Below, in pieces: positions 33,176-41,345 of a stretch of 64,000 nucleotides of DNA (the stretch's first letter is position 1; each line of letters begins with the position of its first letter). The stretch is from Fluviibacter sp048859965. Its GTDB lineage: Bacteria > Pseudomonadota > Gammaproteobacteria > Burkholderiales > Rhodocyclaceae. The stretch spans positions 1 to 64,000 of the forward strand of contig JBLIZO010000037.1 of NCBI GenBank assembly GCA_048859965.1, written 5' to 3'. The notes under the pieces were generated by a model. The model worked only from the letters and a program-made list of their open reading frames with translations. It did not search any database and was not told where the DNA came from. The translations under genes and the position numbers were made by a program.

Positions 33176-33191
33176 TCGTGCCTATAATCCG
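33168..33191 (+). promoter_or_regulatory. Tandem TATAAT promoter-like repeat
   Basis: Two copies of GCCTATAATC lie 12 bases apart (33168-33177, 33180-33189), each holding a perfect -10 hexamer (33171-33176, 33183-33188). The first overlaps the stop codon of the VanZ-like gene. They are 31-43 bases before the ferredoxin start at 33220. No -35 consensus is evident. Confidence 0.45.
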
Positions 33192-33219
33192 GACATTCCC
33201 GTCCATCCCGGAAACGCCC

Positions 33220-33528
33220 ATGAGCTACTTCAAACAGCATGTCTTTATCTGTTGCAATCAGCGCGCCAACAACGACCCCTGTTGCAACGCTCACGGTGCC
33301 ACGGCCATGTTCGATTATGCCAAGGCGCGCGTTGCCGAACTCAAGCTCAATGAGCCGGGCATGGTGCGTATCAACAAAGCCGGATGTCTTGGCCGATGCC
33401 TCGAGGGCCCGGTCATGGTGATCTACCCGGAAGCCATTTGGTATCAGTTCGTCGATCAAAGTGACGTCGACGAGATTATCGAATCCCATCTGGTTAACGG
33501 CATTCCCGTTGACCGCCTGCGCATCTGA
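33220..33528 (+). CDS. Thioredoxin-like [2Fe-2S] ferredoxin
   Basis: A 102-residue cytoplasmic protein. The Cys pattern is ICCNQRANNDPCCNAHGA (Cys11/12 and Cys21/22) and KAGCLGRCLEGP (Cys56, Cys60), the four-ligand arrangement of thioredoxin-like 2Fe-2S ferredoxins related to NuoE, with a C-terminal PVMVIYPEAIWY strand. These shuttle electrons, but partners are unknown. The start at 33220 begins the conserved MSYFKQHVF; the longer frame upstream runs through the VanZ-like gene. The hydrolase gene follows within 11 bases. Confidence 0.9.
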   Translation: MSYFKQHVFICCNQRANNDPCCNAHGATAMFDYAKARVAELKLNEPGMVRINKAGCLGRCLEGPVMVIYPEAIWYQFVDQSDVDEIIESHLVNGIPVDRLRI

Positions 33529-33538
33529 AAGCCCGCCC

Positions 33539-34189
33539 ATGTCCCATGCCTCCCAATCCCGAGAAGAACAGGTTCTGATCGACGGCCCGATCGGCAAGAT
33601 CGAGGTGTTGATCGACAACCCAGGCGCGCCGCGCGGCATCGCACTCATTGGTCACCCACACCCCATCGGCGGCGGCGCGGCCACCAATAAGGTGGCGCAC
33701 ACGCTGGCGCGCACCTTTGCCAGCCTCGGTTATGCGGCGTTCCGTCCCAATTTCCGCACGGTCGGCCTGACCGAGGGCGAGCACGACGAGGGTATCGGCG
33801 AAACCGACGATATGCTCAGCGTTCTCGAATACGCCCGCGAACGTTGCGGCCACTTACCCGTGGTTCTGGCTGGTTTTTCCTTCGGTGCCTTCGTACAGAC
33901 TCGAGTCGCCAAACGTATGGTGGCAGCGGGTCATCCGGCGCAGCGTCTGGTGCTGGTCGGCACGGCCTCGGGTTTCGTCGAGGGCACACGCCATTACGAT
34001 ACCGAAGCGGTACCACGTGACTCGATTGTCATTCACGGCTCGGCCGACGAAACCGTGCCACTCGACAATGTACTCGCCTGGGCCGAGCCGCAGGACCTGC
34101 CTATCATCGTCGTGCCTGCGGCGGACCATTTCTTCCATCGCCGCTTACATCTCCTGCGCGAAATCATCACCCACAACTGGCGCCACTGA
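33539..34189 (+). CDS. Alpha/beta hydrolase family protein
   Basis: A 216-residue alpha/beta hydrolase. The oxyanion region IALIGHPHPIGGGAATNKVAHTLAR is followed by the nucleophile elbow GFSFGA (Ser as nucleophile), the acid in IHGSADETVPL and a final His in VPAADHFFHRRL. This subgroup (HPHP...GG..NKV) is found widely in Proteobacteria with no defined substrate. The ATG at 33539 is chosen from family resemblance. The gene overlaps cutA (TGATG), so ferredoxin, hydrolase, cutA and dsbD read as one operon. Confidence 0.88.
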   Translation: MSHASQSREEQVLIDGPIGKIEVLIDNPGAPRGIALIGHPHPIGGGAATNKVAHTLARTFASLGYAAFRPNFRTVGLTEGEHDEGIGETDDMLSVLEYARERCGHLPVVLAGFSFGAFVQTRVAKRMVAAGHPAQRLVLVGTASGFVEGTRHYDTEAVPRDSIVIHGSADETVPLDNVLAWAEPQDLPIIVVPAADHFFHRRLHLLREIITHNWRH

Positions 34190-34527
34190 TGCAGACCTGC
34201 CCGACCAACACCCAACTGGTGCTGACCACCGTGCCGGACGAAGCACTGGCGGAGTCGCTCGCACACCAACTGGTCGAATCGGGCCTGGCGGCTTGCGTCA
34301 AAATACTGCCCGCCTGTCAATCGACGTACCGCTGGGCGGGGCGGATTGACCGCGCCACCGAGATTCCGCTCATCATCGTTACGCACACCCATCGTTACGC
34401 GGCGTTGGAGCAGGCCCTGAAAGCCGCCCACCCGTATGATGTCCCCGAAATTCTCGCCATTGACTGCAGCGCCGGACTACCCGCGTATCTGCGCTGGGTC
34501 GCTGATGTTTCTTTGCCCCAGATCTGA
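34189..34527 (+). CDS. cutA: Divalent cation tolerance protein CutA
   Basis: A 112-residue CutA1-type trimeric protein. Typical segments are VLTTVPDEALAESLAHQLVESGLAACVKILPACQSTYRW, EIPLIIVTHTHRY and HPYDVPEILAI. CutA was tied to copper and divalent metal tolerance in E. coli, although its direct biochemical role is unsettled. The start overlaps the hydrolase stop by one base and the stop overlaps the dsbD start by one base. The cutA-dsbD pair is a conserved order in Proteobacteria. Confidence 0.95.
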   Translation: MQTCPTNTQLVLTTVPDEALAESLAHQLVESGLAACVKILPACQSTYRWAGRIDRATEIPLIIVTHTHRYAALEQALKAAHPYDVPEILAIDCSAGLPAYLRWVADVSLPQI

Positions 34528-36422
34528 TGCGCCAGCCATCTTCTTTACGCACCTACTACCGCGCAGCACGTTACCACTGCCTGCTGTTTGCGGCACTCAT
34601 CGTCACCCTGATCGGTGCGACATCGGCCTTGAGCGCGCCCGGCGACTTCGTGCAGCCGACCGGCAACATGAGTTTTCTGCCCGCGCACCTGGCATTCAAA
34701 CCCGCCGCGACCGCGCACAGCAGCGAACAGGTAGAAATCCATTTCGATATCCAGCCAGGGTATTACCTGTACCGCAGCAAACTCGCGGTTGAAGCAACCG
34801 GCCTTGTCCCCGCCGACGTGCGCGTCAATGCGGGCGAGTTGCCACCCGGCGTCCAGAAAGACGATCCGAACTTCGGCCTGACCGAGATCTACACGGAGCC
34901 TTTGAGTTGGCCGATCACCATCACCGGTGGACAGCGGCCGCTGTCCCTGACGCTCTCCGTCCGCTATCAGGGGTGCGCCAGCCAAGGCATCTGCTACCCG
35001 CCGGAAGTGGTGCTGCTCCCCGTCACGCTGCCTGCTCCGGACAGCGCGCCTACAGTTACGCCAGTCGCAACGAACGTGAGCGAATCCCAGAACGGCGTTC
35101 ATGAGATCGCCCGCAGCCTGGATGAAGGCGCCCTGTGGCTGAATCTGCTGATTTTCTTCGGCGCCGGCATCGGCCTTGCCTTCACCCCCTGCATGTTACC
35201 GATGATGCCGATTGTAGCCACGGTGGTTCTGGGTCGGCACGATACCGCGCGACCACTGTCGCACCTGCGGGGATTTCTTCTGGCGCTGGCCTACGTCTTC
35301 GGCATGGCGCTCACCTACGCTGCCGCAGGCGTCTTTGCCGGTTTGACGGGCACGCTGGTATCCGGGGTACTACAAAGCCCCTGGGTACTGACTGCCTTTG
35401 CACTGGTGTATGTACTCCTGGCGGGCGCCATGCTGGGCCTCTATAACCTGCAACTCCCCAACGCGCTCCAGGGCCGGTTGGCGCAGGAAAGCAGCCGTGT
35501 GCATGGCGGTTCACTGCCGACCGCTTTTTTACTGGGCGCACTCTCCGCGCTGATCGTCGGCCCCTGCGTCGCAGCACCGCTGGCCGGCGCCCTGCTGTAT
35601 ATCGGCCAGACCGGTGATAGCCTATTCGGTGGCGGCCTGCTCTTCACCATGGCCTTCGGTATGGGCATGCCGCTACTCGCTATGGGAGCTTCGGCCGGCA
35701 CGCTGGTGATTAAGACCGGCCCCTGGATGGAAACCATCAAGAAGGCGTTCGGTTTTATCCTGCTCGGCACCGCCTGGTGGATTCTATCGCCGGTGTTGCC
35801 CGACAGTATCGTGATGGGTGGTTTCGGTGTTCTGGCAATTACCACGGGCGTGCTGCTCAAGGCACTGGAACGGCTCCCAGACCGCAGCCATCTCACAGCG
35901 CGTCTGGGCAAAGCGCTCGGCATCATCCTGGTCGCACTCGGCCTGGCCTGGCTGGTCGGCGCCTTGGGCGGCGCAACGCGACTGGATCAACCGTTGAGCC
36001 CATTCATTGTGGGTAACGACAGGGCGCCCGCCAGTCAAACCGCGCCGTTGCCGATGACGCAAGTCACCAGCATCGCGGCACTGGACGCCGCGCTCCGCGA
36101 CACGCAAAAACCGGTGTTCATCGACGTGTATGCCGATTGGTGTGTGAGTTGCAAGGAGTTTGAACGCGACACATTGGGCGATCCGGCCGTACGCGCCGCA
36201 CTGAACGCCTTTACGCTGATTCGTGTGGATGTCACCGCCAGCGATGCCGAAGCGCGCAACCTGTTGCAACGCTTCGGCCTCTACGGCCCACCGGGCATGG
36301 TGTTTTACGCACCGGGTGGCCGCCTGCTGCACGACGCGACACTGGCCGGTTACGTCGAACCCGAAGCCTTTCTCAAGCAACTGCTCCGGGTACAGACGCT
36401 GGCCGCCAAGACCAGCCACTGA
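34527..36422 (+). CDS. dsbD: Thiol:disulfide interchange protein DsbD
   Basis: A 631-residue inner-membrane protein that carries electrons from cytoplasmic thioredoxin to the periplasm. The N-terminal signal (hydrophobic at ~residues 18-35) is followed by the alpha domain with YQGCASQGICYPPE (its two Cys), an eight-helix beta domain with AFTPCMLPMMP and GPCVAAPL (the redox Cys pair), and a C-terminal thioredoxin domain with DWCVSCKEFE. All six redox Cys are present. It would feed DsbC/G-like isomerases and the TlpA-type protein. It is the last gene of the cutA operon. Confidence 0.95.
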   Translation: MRQPSSLRTYYRAARYHCLLFAALIVTLIGATSALSAPGDFVQPTGNMSFLPAHLAFKPAATAHSSEQVEIHFDIQPGYYLYRSKLAVEATGLVPADVRVNAGELPPGVQKDDPNFGLTEIYTEPLSWPITITGGQRPLSLTLSVRYQGCASQGICYPPEVVLLPVTLPAPDSAPTVTPVATNVSESQNGVHEIARSLDEGALWLNLLIFFGAGIGLAFTPCMLPMMPIVATVVLGRHDTARPLSHLRGFLLALAYVFGMALTYAAAGVFAGLTGTLVSGVLQSPWVLTAFALVYVLLAGAMLGLYNLQLPNALQGRLAQESSRVHGGSLPTAFLLGALSALIVGPCVAAPLAGALLYIGQTGDSLFGGGLLFTMAFGMGMPLLAMGASAGTLVIKTGPWMETIKKAFGFILLGTAWWILSPVLPDSIVMGGFGVLAITTGVLLKALERLPDRSHLTARLGKALGIILVALGLAWLVGALGGATRLDQPLSPFIVGNDRAPASQTAPLPMTQVTSIAALDAALRDTQKPVFIDVYADWCVSCKEFERDTLGDPAVRAALNAFTLIRVDVTASDAEARNLLQRFGLYGPPGMVFYAPGGRLLHDATLAGYVEPEAFLKQLLRVQTLAAKTSH

Positions 36423-36457
36423 TCGGATAGCGCACCCGACACCCGGCCCTCTGGCAC

Positions 36458-36475
36458 CGGCCCCGGCAAGGGCCG
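36458..36475. other. GC-rich hairpin between dsbD and ribE
   Basis: CGGCCC (36458-36463) pairs with GGGCCG (36470-36475). No T-run follows. It is the only structured element in the 71 bases before ribE, and no FMN-riboswitch consensus is present there. Confidence 0.35.
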
Positions 36476-36493
36476 CATGTTAGAATTCAGACC

Positions 36494-37111
36494 ATGTTTT
36501 CAGGAATCATTGCTGCCATCGGGCGCATCGACCAGGTCGCTCCCCGCAATAGCGGCGTCCGACTCACCATTCACGCCGGCGGCCTTGATCTGTCGGATGT
36601 GGCATTGGGCGATTCCATCGCCTGCAATGGCGTTTGCCTGACCGTGGTGGAACTCCTGCCCATAGGCAACCCAACGGCCTTCGTGGTGGATGTCTCCGAT
36701 GAAACCCTGCGTTGCGCGACAGGTTTCGCTACCGATGCACCGCTCAATCTGGAGAAGGCGCTACGTCTGGCGGATCGGCTGGGCGGTCATCTGGTGACCG
36801 GCCATGTGGATGGCATCGGTCATGTGCGCCACTTTGCGCCGACCACCAGCGATACCCAGGGCGATTGGCTGCTCACGATCGAAGCCCCTAACGAGCTCGC
36901 CCCCTTCATCGCCCGCAAAGGCTCCATCACCGTCAACGGTACCAGCCTCACGGTGAACGACGTCAACCAACGTGAATTCTCGATCAACCTGATCCCGCAC
37001 ACGCTGCAGAACACCATACTGCACACCCTGAGCGCAGGCACACCGGTCAACCTGGAAATTGATGTCATCGCACGCTATTGCGAACGACTGCTGTCCTATA
37101 CAAAACCATGA
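36494..37111 (+). CDS. ribE: Riboflavin synthase, alpha chain
   Basis: A 205-residue riboflavin synthase that dismutates two 6,7-dimethyl-8-ribityllumazines to riboflavin. It consists of two homologous beta-barrels: MFSGIIAAIGRID...LGDSIACNGVCLTV and LGGHLVTGHVDGIG...KGSITVNGTSLTVNDV. The conserved N-terminal MFxGI is intact. It starts a riboflavin operon; the stop overlaps the ribB start (ATGA). The usual betaproteobacterial ribD gene before it is replaced by dsbD here. Confidence 0.96.
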   Translation: MFSGIIAAIGRIDQVAPRNSGVRLTIHAGGLDLSDVALGDSIACNGVCLTVVELLPIGNPTAFVVDVSDETLRCATGFATDAPLNLEKALRLADRLGGHLVTGHVDGIGHVRHFAPTTSDTQGDWLLTIEAPNELAPFIARKGSITVNGTSLTVNDVNQREFSINLIPHTLQNTILHTLSAGTPVNLEIDVIARYCERLLSYTKP

Positions 37112-38235
37112 GCGAACACGATCTCCCACGCATTGCACCAACCCACGAAATCATTGCCGAGCTACGTGCCGGCCGCATGGTCGTGCTGGTTGACGAAGAA
37201 GACCGCGAAAACGAGGGCGACCTCGTGCTGGCCGCAGACCACGTCACGCCGGAAGCGATCAATTTCATGGCGCGCTTTGGCCGTGGCCTGATCTGCCTGA
37301 CGCTGACCGAACAACGCTGCCGCCAACTAGGCCTGAACCAGATGGCACGCGATAACAAGGCGCAATTCGGTACGGCCTTCACTGTGTCGATTGAAGCCGC
37401 CGAAGGGGTCACGACCGGCATCTCGGCACATGACCGCGCGCGCACCATTCAGGCTGCGGTGGCTGCCGATGCCAAGCCATCAGATATCGTACAACCGGGT
37501 CACATCTTCCCGATCATGGCGCGCCCCGGCGGCGTACTGGTACGCGCCGGCCATACCGAAGCCGGTTGTGACCTGGCCAGCCTGGCTGGTTTGAGTCCGG
37601 CATCGGTCATCTGCGAAATCATGAGCGAAGACGGTAGCATGGCGCGCCTGCCGGAACTCAAGACATTTGCCGCACATCACGGTCTGAAGATCGGCACCAT
37701 CGCCGACCTGATCCACTATCGCAGTCAGCACGAAACGCTGGTCAGCCGCGCCGGCTCGCGCCCGCTGCAAACCCGTCACGGTGACTTCACGCTGCACACC
37801 TATACCGACAAAGCGTCGGACGAAGTGCATCTGGCGCTCGTGAAAGGCACGCTCAACCCGAACAGGGAAACCCTGGTGCGCGTGCACGTGCCGTTATCGG
37901 TACTCGACTTTCTCGTACCGGAAAACACCGGCCACAGCGTTATGCTGGAAGACGCAATGGTTGCTATCGGCGCGGCCGAACAAGGCGTGCTCGTCATGCT
38001 GCACAAGCCGCTGACCGGCCAGGAACTGATGCAAGGTCTGACCGAGACAGGCAACCAATCTCAACCGCGCAAGTGGGATCCGCTGCTGCATGGGATCGGT
38101 GCCCAGATTCTGCGTGATCTTGGCGTCACCCAAATGCGGCTGCTGTCGAGCCCGCAACGCATTCCCGCGATGACCGGCTTCAATCTGGAAGTCACCGGCT
38201 TCCAATCCCCTGACGGCACGCTGACCAACGTTTAA
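37108..38235 (+). CDS. ribB: 3,4-dihydroxy-2-butanone-4-phosphate synthase with degenerate GTP cyclohydrolase II-like domain (RibBX type)
   Basis: A 375-residue protein. The N-terminal half (residues ~1-205) is an intact dihydroxybutanone-phosphate synthase: VLVDEEDRENEGDL, the acidic loop, and GHTEAGCDLASLAGL with the catalytic His. The C-terminal half has the outline of GTP cyclohydrolase II but no Cys at all, so the three zinc-binding Cys and the RxEGRGIGL loop are missing. This matches the hybrid RibBX form described in Proteobacteria, which is not a cyclohydrolase. A separate ribA is therefore expected elsewhere. The start at 37108 overlaps the ribE stop. Confidence 0.93.
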   Translation: MSEHDLPRIAPTHEIIAELRAGRMVVLVDEEDRENEGDLVLAADHVTPEAINFMARFGRGLICLTLTEQRCRQLGLNQMARDNKAQFGTAFTVSIEAAEGVTTGISAHDRARTIQAAVAADAKPSDIVQPGHIFPIMARPGGVLVRAGHTEAGCDLASLAGLSPASVICEIMSEDGSMARLPELKTFAAHHGLKIGTIADLIHYRSQHETLVSRAGSRPLQTRHGDFTLHTYTDKASDEVHLALVKGTLNPNRETLVRVHVPLSVLDFLVPENTGHSVMLEDAMVAIGAAEQGVLVMLHKPLTGQELMQGLTETGNQSQPRKWDPLLHGIGAQILRDLGVTQMRLLSSPQRIPAMTGFNLEVTGFQSPDGTLTNV

Positions 38236-38244
38236 GGAACCCGC

Positions 38245-38748
38245 ATGGCCCGCTATCTGGAATACCCTATCAACGAAAACGGCACGGGGTTGCGCATCGG
38301 CATCGCCGTCGCCCGCTTCAATCAGGACATCTGCGATGGCCTGCTGTCAGGCGCCATTAACGAACTGCACGTTCTGGGTGTGGCCGCCGAAGACATTACG
38401 GTCTGCAGCGTGCCGGGCGCACTGGAGATTCCGCTCGTGCTGCAAACGATGGCCGATGACGAAGAAAACAACTACGATGCCCTGATCGCACTGGGCGCTG
38501 TGATCCGCGGTGAGACCTATCACTTTGAAGTGGTCAGCAACGACAGTTGCCGCGCCGTGATGGATGTGCAATTGACCACCGGTGTCCCCATCGCCAATGG
38601 CATCCTCACCACCGAAGATGACGACCAGGCACTGGCACGCATGCACGGCAAAGGCGCCGACTGCGCACGTTGCGCCGTTGAGATGGCGCGCCTGCACGCC
38701 CGCATCCGTTCTGGCGACGCGCCGCAACCGGAAGGATCGCCATCATGA
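38245..38748 (+). CDS. ribH: 6,7-dimethyl-8-ribityllumazine synthase
   Basis: A 167-residue enzyme that joins dihydroxybutanone phosphate and the pyrimidine to make the riboflavin precursor; it forms large capsid-like or pentameric assemblies. Conserved pieces are GIAVARFNQDICDGLL, VPGALEIPLVLQ, GAVIRGETYHFEVV and PIANGILTTEDDDQA. AGGAAC precedes the ATG. A short C-terminal extension follows the MARLHAR ending. The stop overlaps nusB (ATGA). Confidence 0.96.
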   Translation: MARYLEYPINENGTGLRIGIAVARFNQDICDGLLSGAINELHVLGVAAEDITVCSVPGALEIPLVLQTMADDEENNYDALIALGAVIRGETYHFEVVSNDSCRAVMDVQLTTGVPIANGILTTEDDDQALARMHGKGADCARCAVEMARLHARIRSGDAPQPEGSPS

Positions 38749-39224
38749 CCCAGACCGTTCAAAGCACCCGCCCGGCTAACGGCCCGAAACCCGCCCGTCG
38801 CCGTGCGCGCGAAGCGGTACTGCAAGCGCTCTATGGCTGGCAGATTGGCAGCCAGGATCTGGCCGCCTGCGAAACGGCATTGCACGAGATCGAAGGCTTC
38901 GGCCAACTCCGCGACGCCGAGCAGAAGTTTGCCATTGCCCTGCTGCGCGGCTGTATCGCCAACCACGAAAGCCTGCGTGAGCAACTGACGCCGTTGCTCG
39001 ACCGTCCCTTCGTCGAATTATCACCGATCGAGGGCTGTATCCTGCTACTCGGCGCGCATGAAATGGGCAACAGCCCGGAGACGCCCCTGCGTGTCGTACT
39101 CAACGAATCCATTGAACTGGCCAAAACCTTCGGCGGCACAGATGGTCATAAATTCGTGAACGGCGTACTCGACCGCCTGGCGCCGACATTGCGCCCGCTG
39201 GAAAGCAGTCGCCCCACCCGTTGA
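38745..39224 (+). CDS. nusB: Transcription antitermination factor NusB
   Basis: A 159-residue all-helical RNA-binding protein that with S10 (NusE) binds boxA RNA during rRNA antitermination. It shows RRRAREAVLQALYGWQIG at the N-terminus, PIEGCILLLGAHEM, and the C-terminal VVLNESIELAKTFGGTDGHKFVNGVLD. An extra ~15-residue N-terminal lead precedes RRRARE. The gene order ribH-nusB-thiL is widespread. The start overlaps ribH by four bases. Confidence 0.96.
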   Translation: MTQTVQSTRPANGPKPARRRAREAVLQALYGWQIGSQDLAACETALHEIEGFGQLRDAEQKFAIALLRGCIANHESLREQLTPLLDRPFVELSPIEGCILLLGAHEMGNSPETPLRVVLNESIELAKTFGGTDGHKFVNGVLDRLAPTLRPLESSRPTR

Positions 39225-39231
39225 GATTCCT

Positions 39232-40257
39232 ATGGCCGGCGAGTTCGCACTGATCGAACACCTGCTGCGCCAGACCTGCGCTGATTCGGCGACGCGGCCG
39301 CCTATCCTTGGGCCGGGCGACGATTGTGCATTGATCAGCGCATCAAAGCCGGATCTCGCCTGGGCGGTTACCACTGACATGCTGGTTGCGGGTGTCCATT
39401 TCCTGAATAGCGACGACCCGCATGATCTCGGCTGGAAAACCCTGGCTGTCAATCTTTCCGATCTGGCGGCCATGGGTGCGGCCCCCCGTTATGTGACACT
39501 GGCCGCCGCCATTCCGCCTGAGGATGCAACCGACACCACATGGATCGATGCGTTCTTTAACGGCTTTGTTGATTGTCTGAATGCCTATGGGGTTTCTCTG
39601 ATCGGCGGCGATACGACGCGCGGCCCACGCATCTTCAGTGTCACCGCCATAGGCGAAGTGAGCGCCGATGGCGCGCTGCGCCGCAGTAGCGCGCAACCCG
39701 GCGATGATATCTGGATTTCCGGAACGCCGGGCTATGCCGCGTTGGGCCTGCGCGCCAAACTGGATGGCATGCCACTGCCGATGGGCGTTGCAGACAAGGC
39801 ACGCCAGGCGCTGCATCGGCCGCAACCCCGCGTGTCACTCGGGCTCGCGTTGAAAGGACTCGCACACGCCACGATTGATGTCTCTGATGGTTTGCTGCAG
39901 GATCTGGGGCACATTGCACGCGCCTCCGGGGTCACAGCCACGCTTGAAGATGCGCTGTTGCCGCTTTGCCCGACCGGCGTCGACCCCAAGCGCTGGCAAG
40001 CCTGCCTACTCGGCGGCGGTGACGATTACGAACTGCTGTTTACCGCACCGGCGTCCGAGCAAACCGCCATAGACGCCCTGAGCCGATCGCTGAGGCTGCC
40101 GCTCACCCGGATCGGCAAGATACACCCGCTGCAGACAGCCGCAGAAGCAGGCACAATGCAGACAGCCGTTGTAGAGGTTCTGAATGCAAGCGGCCATCCC
40201 ATTGATCTTTCCTGCTTACGCGCAGGGTTTGATCATTTTGCGTCACCCACCGTCTGA
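39232..40257 (+). CDS. thiL: Thiamine-monophosphate kinase
   Basis: A 341-residue PurM-like kinase making thiamine diphosphate, the cofactor form. It begins MAGEFALIEHLL, then GPGDDCALI, the metal-binding DMLVAGVHF, and KTLAVNLSDLAAMGA, the ATP-binding GDTTRGP, and DVSDGLLQDLGHI. The start is seven bases after nusB. It belongs to the same operon as ribH-nusB and pgpA. Confidence 0.95.
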   Translation: MAGEFALIEHLLRQTCADSATRPPILGPGDDCALISASKPDLAWAVTTDMLVAGVHFLNSDDPHDLGWKTLAVNLSDLAAMGAAPRYVTLAAAIPPEDATDTTWIDAFFNGFVDCLNAYGVSLIGGDTTRGPRIFSVTAIGEVSADGALRRSSAQPGDDIWISGTPGYAALGLRAKLDGMPLPMGVADKARQALHRPQPRVSLGLALKGLAHATIDVSDGLLQDLGHIARASGVTATLEDALLPLCPTGVDPKRWQACLLGGGDDYELLFTAPASEQTAIDALSRSLRLPLTRIGKIHPLQTAAEAGTMQTAVVEVLNASGHPIDLSCLRAGFDHFASPTV

Positions 40258-40272
40258 ACCAATCTACCGACC

Positions 40273-40797
40273 ATGCCCACACCCGGCCAACAACCCTCTC
40301 TCCGCTTTTTATTATCCGACCCGCTACACGCCATCGCGCTGGGCTTCGGCAGCGGTCTCTCACCGTGGGCACCCGGCACCTTTGGCACGCTTTTCGGCTG
40401 GGCGAGCTTCCGCGCGCTCGACATGGTTCTGCCCAACGACAGCTTCTTGCTGCTCATTCTCATCAGCTTCGTACTGGGCATTGTCGCCATCGAGAAAACC
40501 GGCAAGGCACTCGGCGAAATCGATCATGGTGGCATCGTCTGGGATGAAATCGTGCCGTTCTGGGGTGTGCTCTGGTTACTCGGCAACAGCATCGGTGACA
40601 GCCTCGTCTGGCAAGGCATTGCCTTTGTACTCTTCCGGCTTTACGACATCACCAAACCCTGGCCGGCGCGTTATTACGATCAGCACGTCAAAAATGGTTA
40701 TGGCGTCATGATGGACGATGTGATCGCCGCACTCTATACCATCGGCTCACTGGCGATTCTTGTGGCGCTTGCCTATATGCAGTCACACGGCGCATAA
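40273..40797 (+). CDS. pgpA: Phosphatidylglycerophosphatase A
   Basis: A 174-residue membrane phosphatase that converts phosphatidylglycerophosphate to phosphatidylglycerol. Characteristic are GFGSGLSPWAPGTFGTLFG, GEIDHGGIVWDEIVPFW with the acidic metal ligands, RLYDITKPWPARYYDQHVKNGYGVMMDDVIAALY. About four membrane segments. It begins 15 bases after thiL and ends two bases before pncC. Confidence 0.95.
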   Translation: MPTPGQQPSLRFLLSDPLHAIALGFGSGLSPWAPGTFGTLFGWASFRALDMVLPNDSFLLLILISFVLGIVAIEKTGKALGEIDHGGIVWDEIVPFWGVLWLLGNSIGDSLVWQGIAFVLFRLYDITKPWPARYYDQHVKNGYGVMMDDVIAALYTIGSLAILVALAYMQSHGA

Positions 40798-40799
40798 GC

Positions 40800-41297
40800 A
40801 TGGGGCAGAGCGACATCAACGTGCGTGTACGCACACTCGCCACTTTGCTCACCCGGAGCGCCCGGAGGCTGGTCACGGCCGAGTCTTGCACGGGTGGGCT
40901 CGTTGCAGCGGCACTCACCACCCTGGCGGGGAGCTCCAACTGGTTTGAGCGCGGTTGGGTCACCTATTCCAACGCGGCAAAAACAGAAGCGCTCGGCGTT
41001 GACGCCTCACTCATTGCCGAGTACGGCGCTGTCAGCGAAGCCGTGGCCGCTGCCATGGCCAGCGGTGCCCGCACTGTGGCGGGTACTGATTACGCCCTTG
41101 CCGTAACCGGTATTGCCGGCCCCGACGGTGGCTCGCCCGACAAGCCGGTTGGTACCGTCTGCTTCGGCTGGGCGACGCCCACACACACACATACGGACAC
41201 ACAGCATTTCAGCGGAGACCGTGCATCGGTTCGCGAGCAGTCGGTCGCCCATGCGCTGGCCGGGCTGATCGCACTGCTCATCAACGAACCCGGCTAG
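40800..41297 (+). CDS. pncC: Nicotinamide-nucleotide amidohydrolase PncC (CinA C-terminal family)
   Basis: A 165-residue single-domain enzyme that deamidates nicotinamide mononucleotide in NAD recycling. Conserved parts are LVTAESCTGGLVAAALT (catalytic Ser), GWVTYSNAAKTEALGV, and ALAVTGIAGPDGGSPDKPVGTVCFG. Between residues ~127 and ~137 is a low-complexity PTHTHTDTQ segment encoded by a CA-dinucleotide tract. The gene is the last of the riboflavin-thiamine cluster. It would recycle NMN together with enzymes elsewhere. Confidence 0.93.
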   Translation: MGQSDINVRVRTLATLLTRSARRLVTAESCTGGLVAAALTTLAGSSNWFERGWVTYSNAAKTEALGVDASLIAEYGAVSEAVAAAMASGARTVAGTDYALAVTGIAGPDGGSPDKPVGTVCFGWATPTHTHTDTQHFSGDRASVREQSVAHALAGLIALLINEPG

Positions 41298-41345
41298 GCT
41301 GTTCCCCTTTATCATTCACGTTATCAATCCTTGAGGATGAATCCC

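Noticed and set aside
36423..36493. FMN riboswitch before the riboflavin genes
   Set aside because: The expected conserved blocks are not present and the interval is too short for the aptamer.
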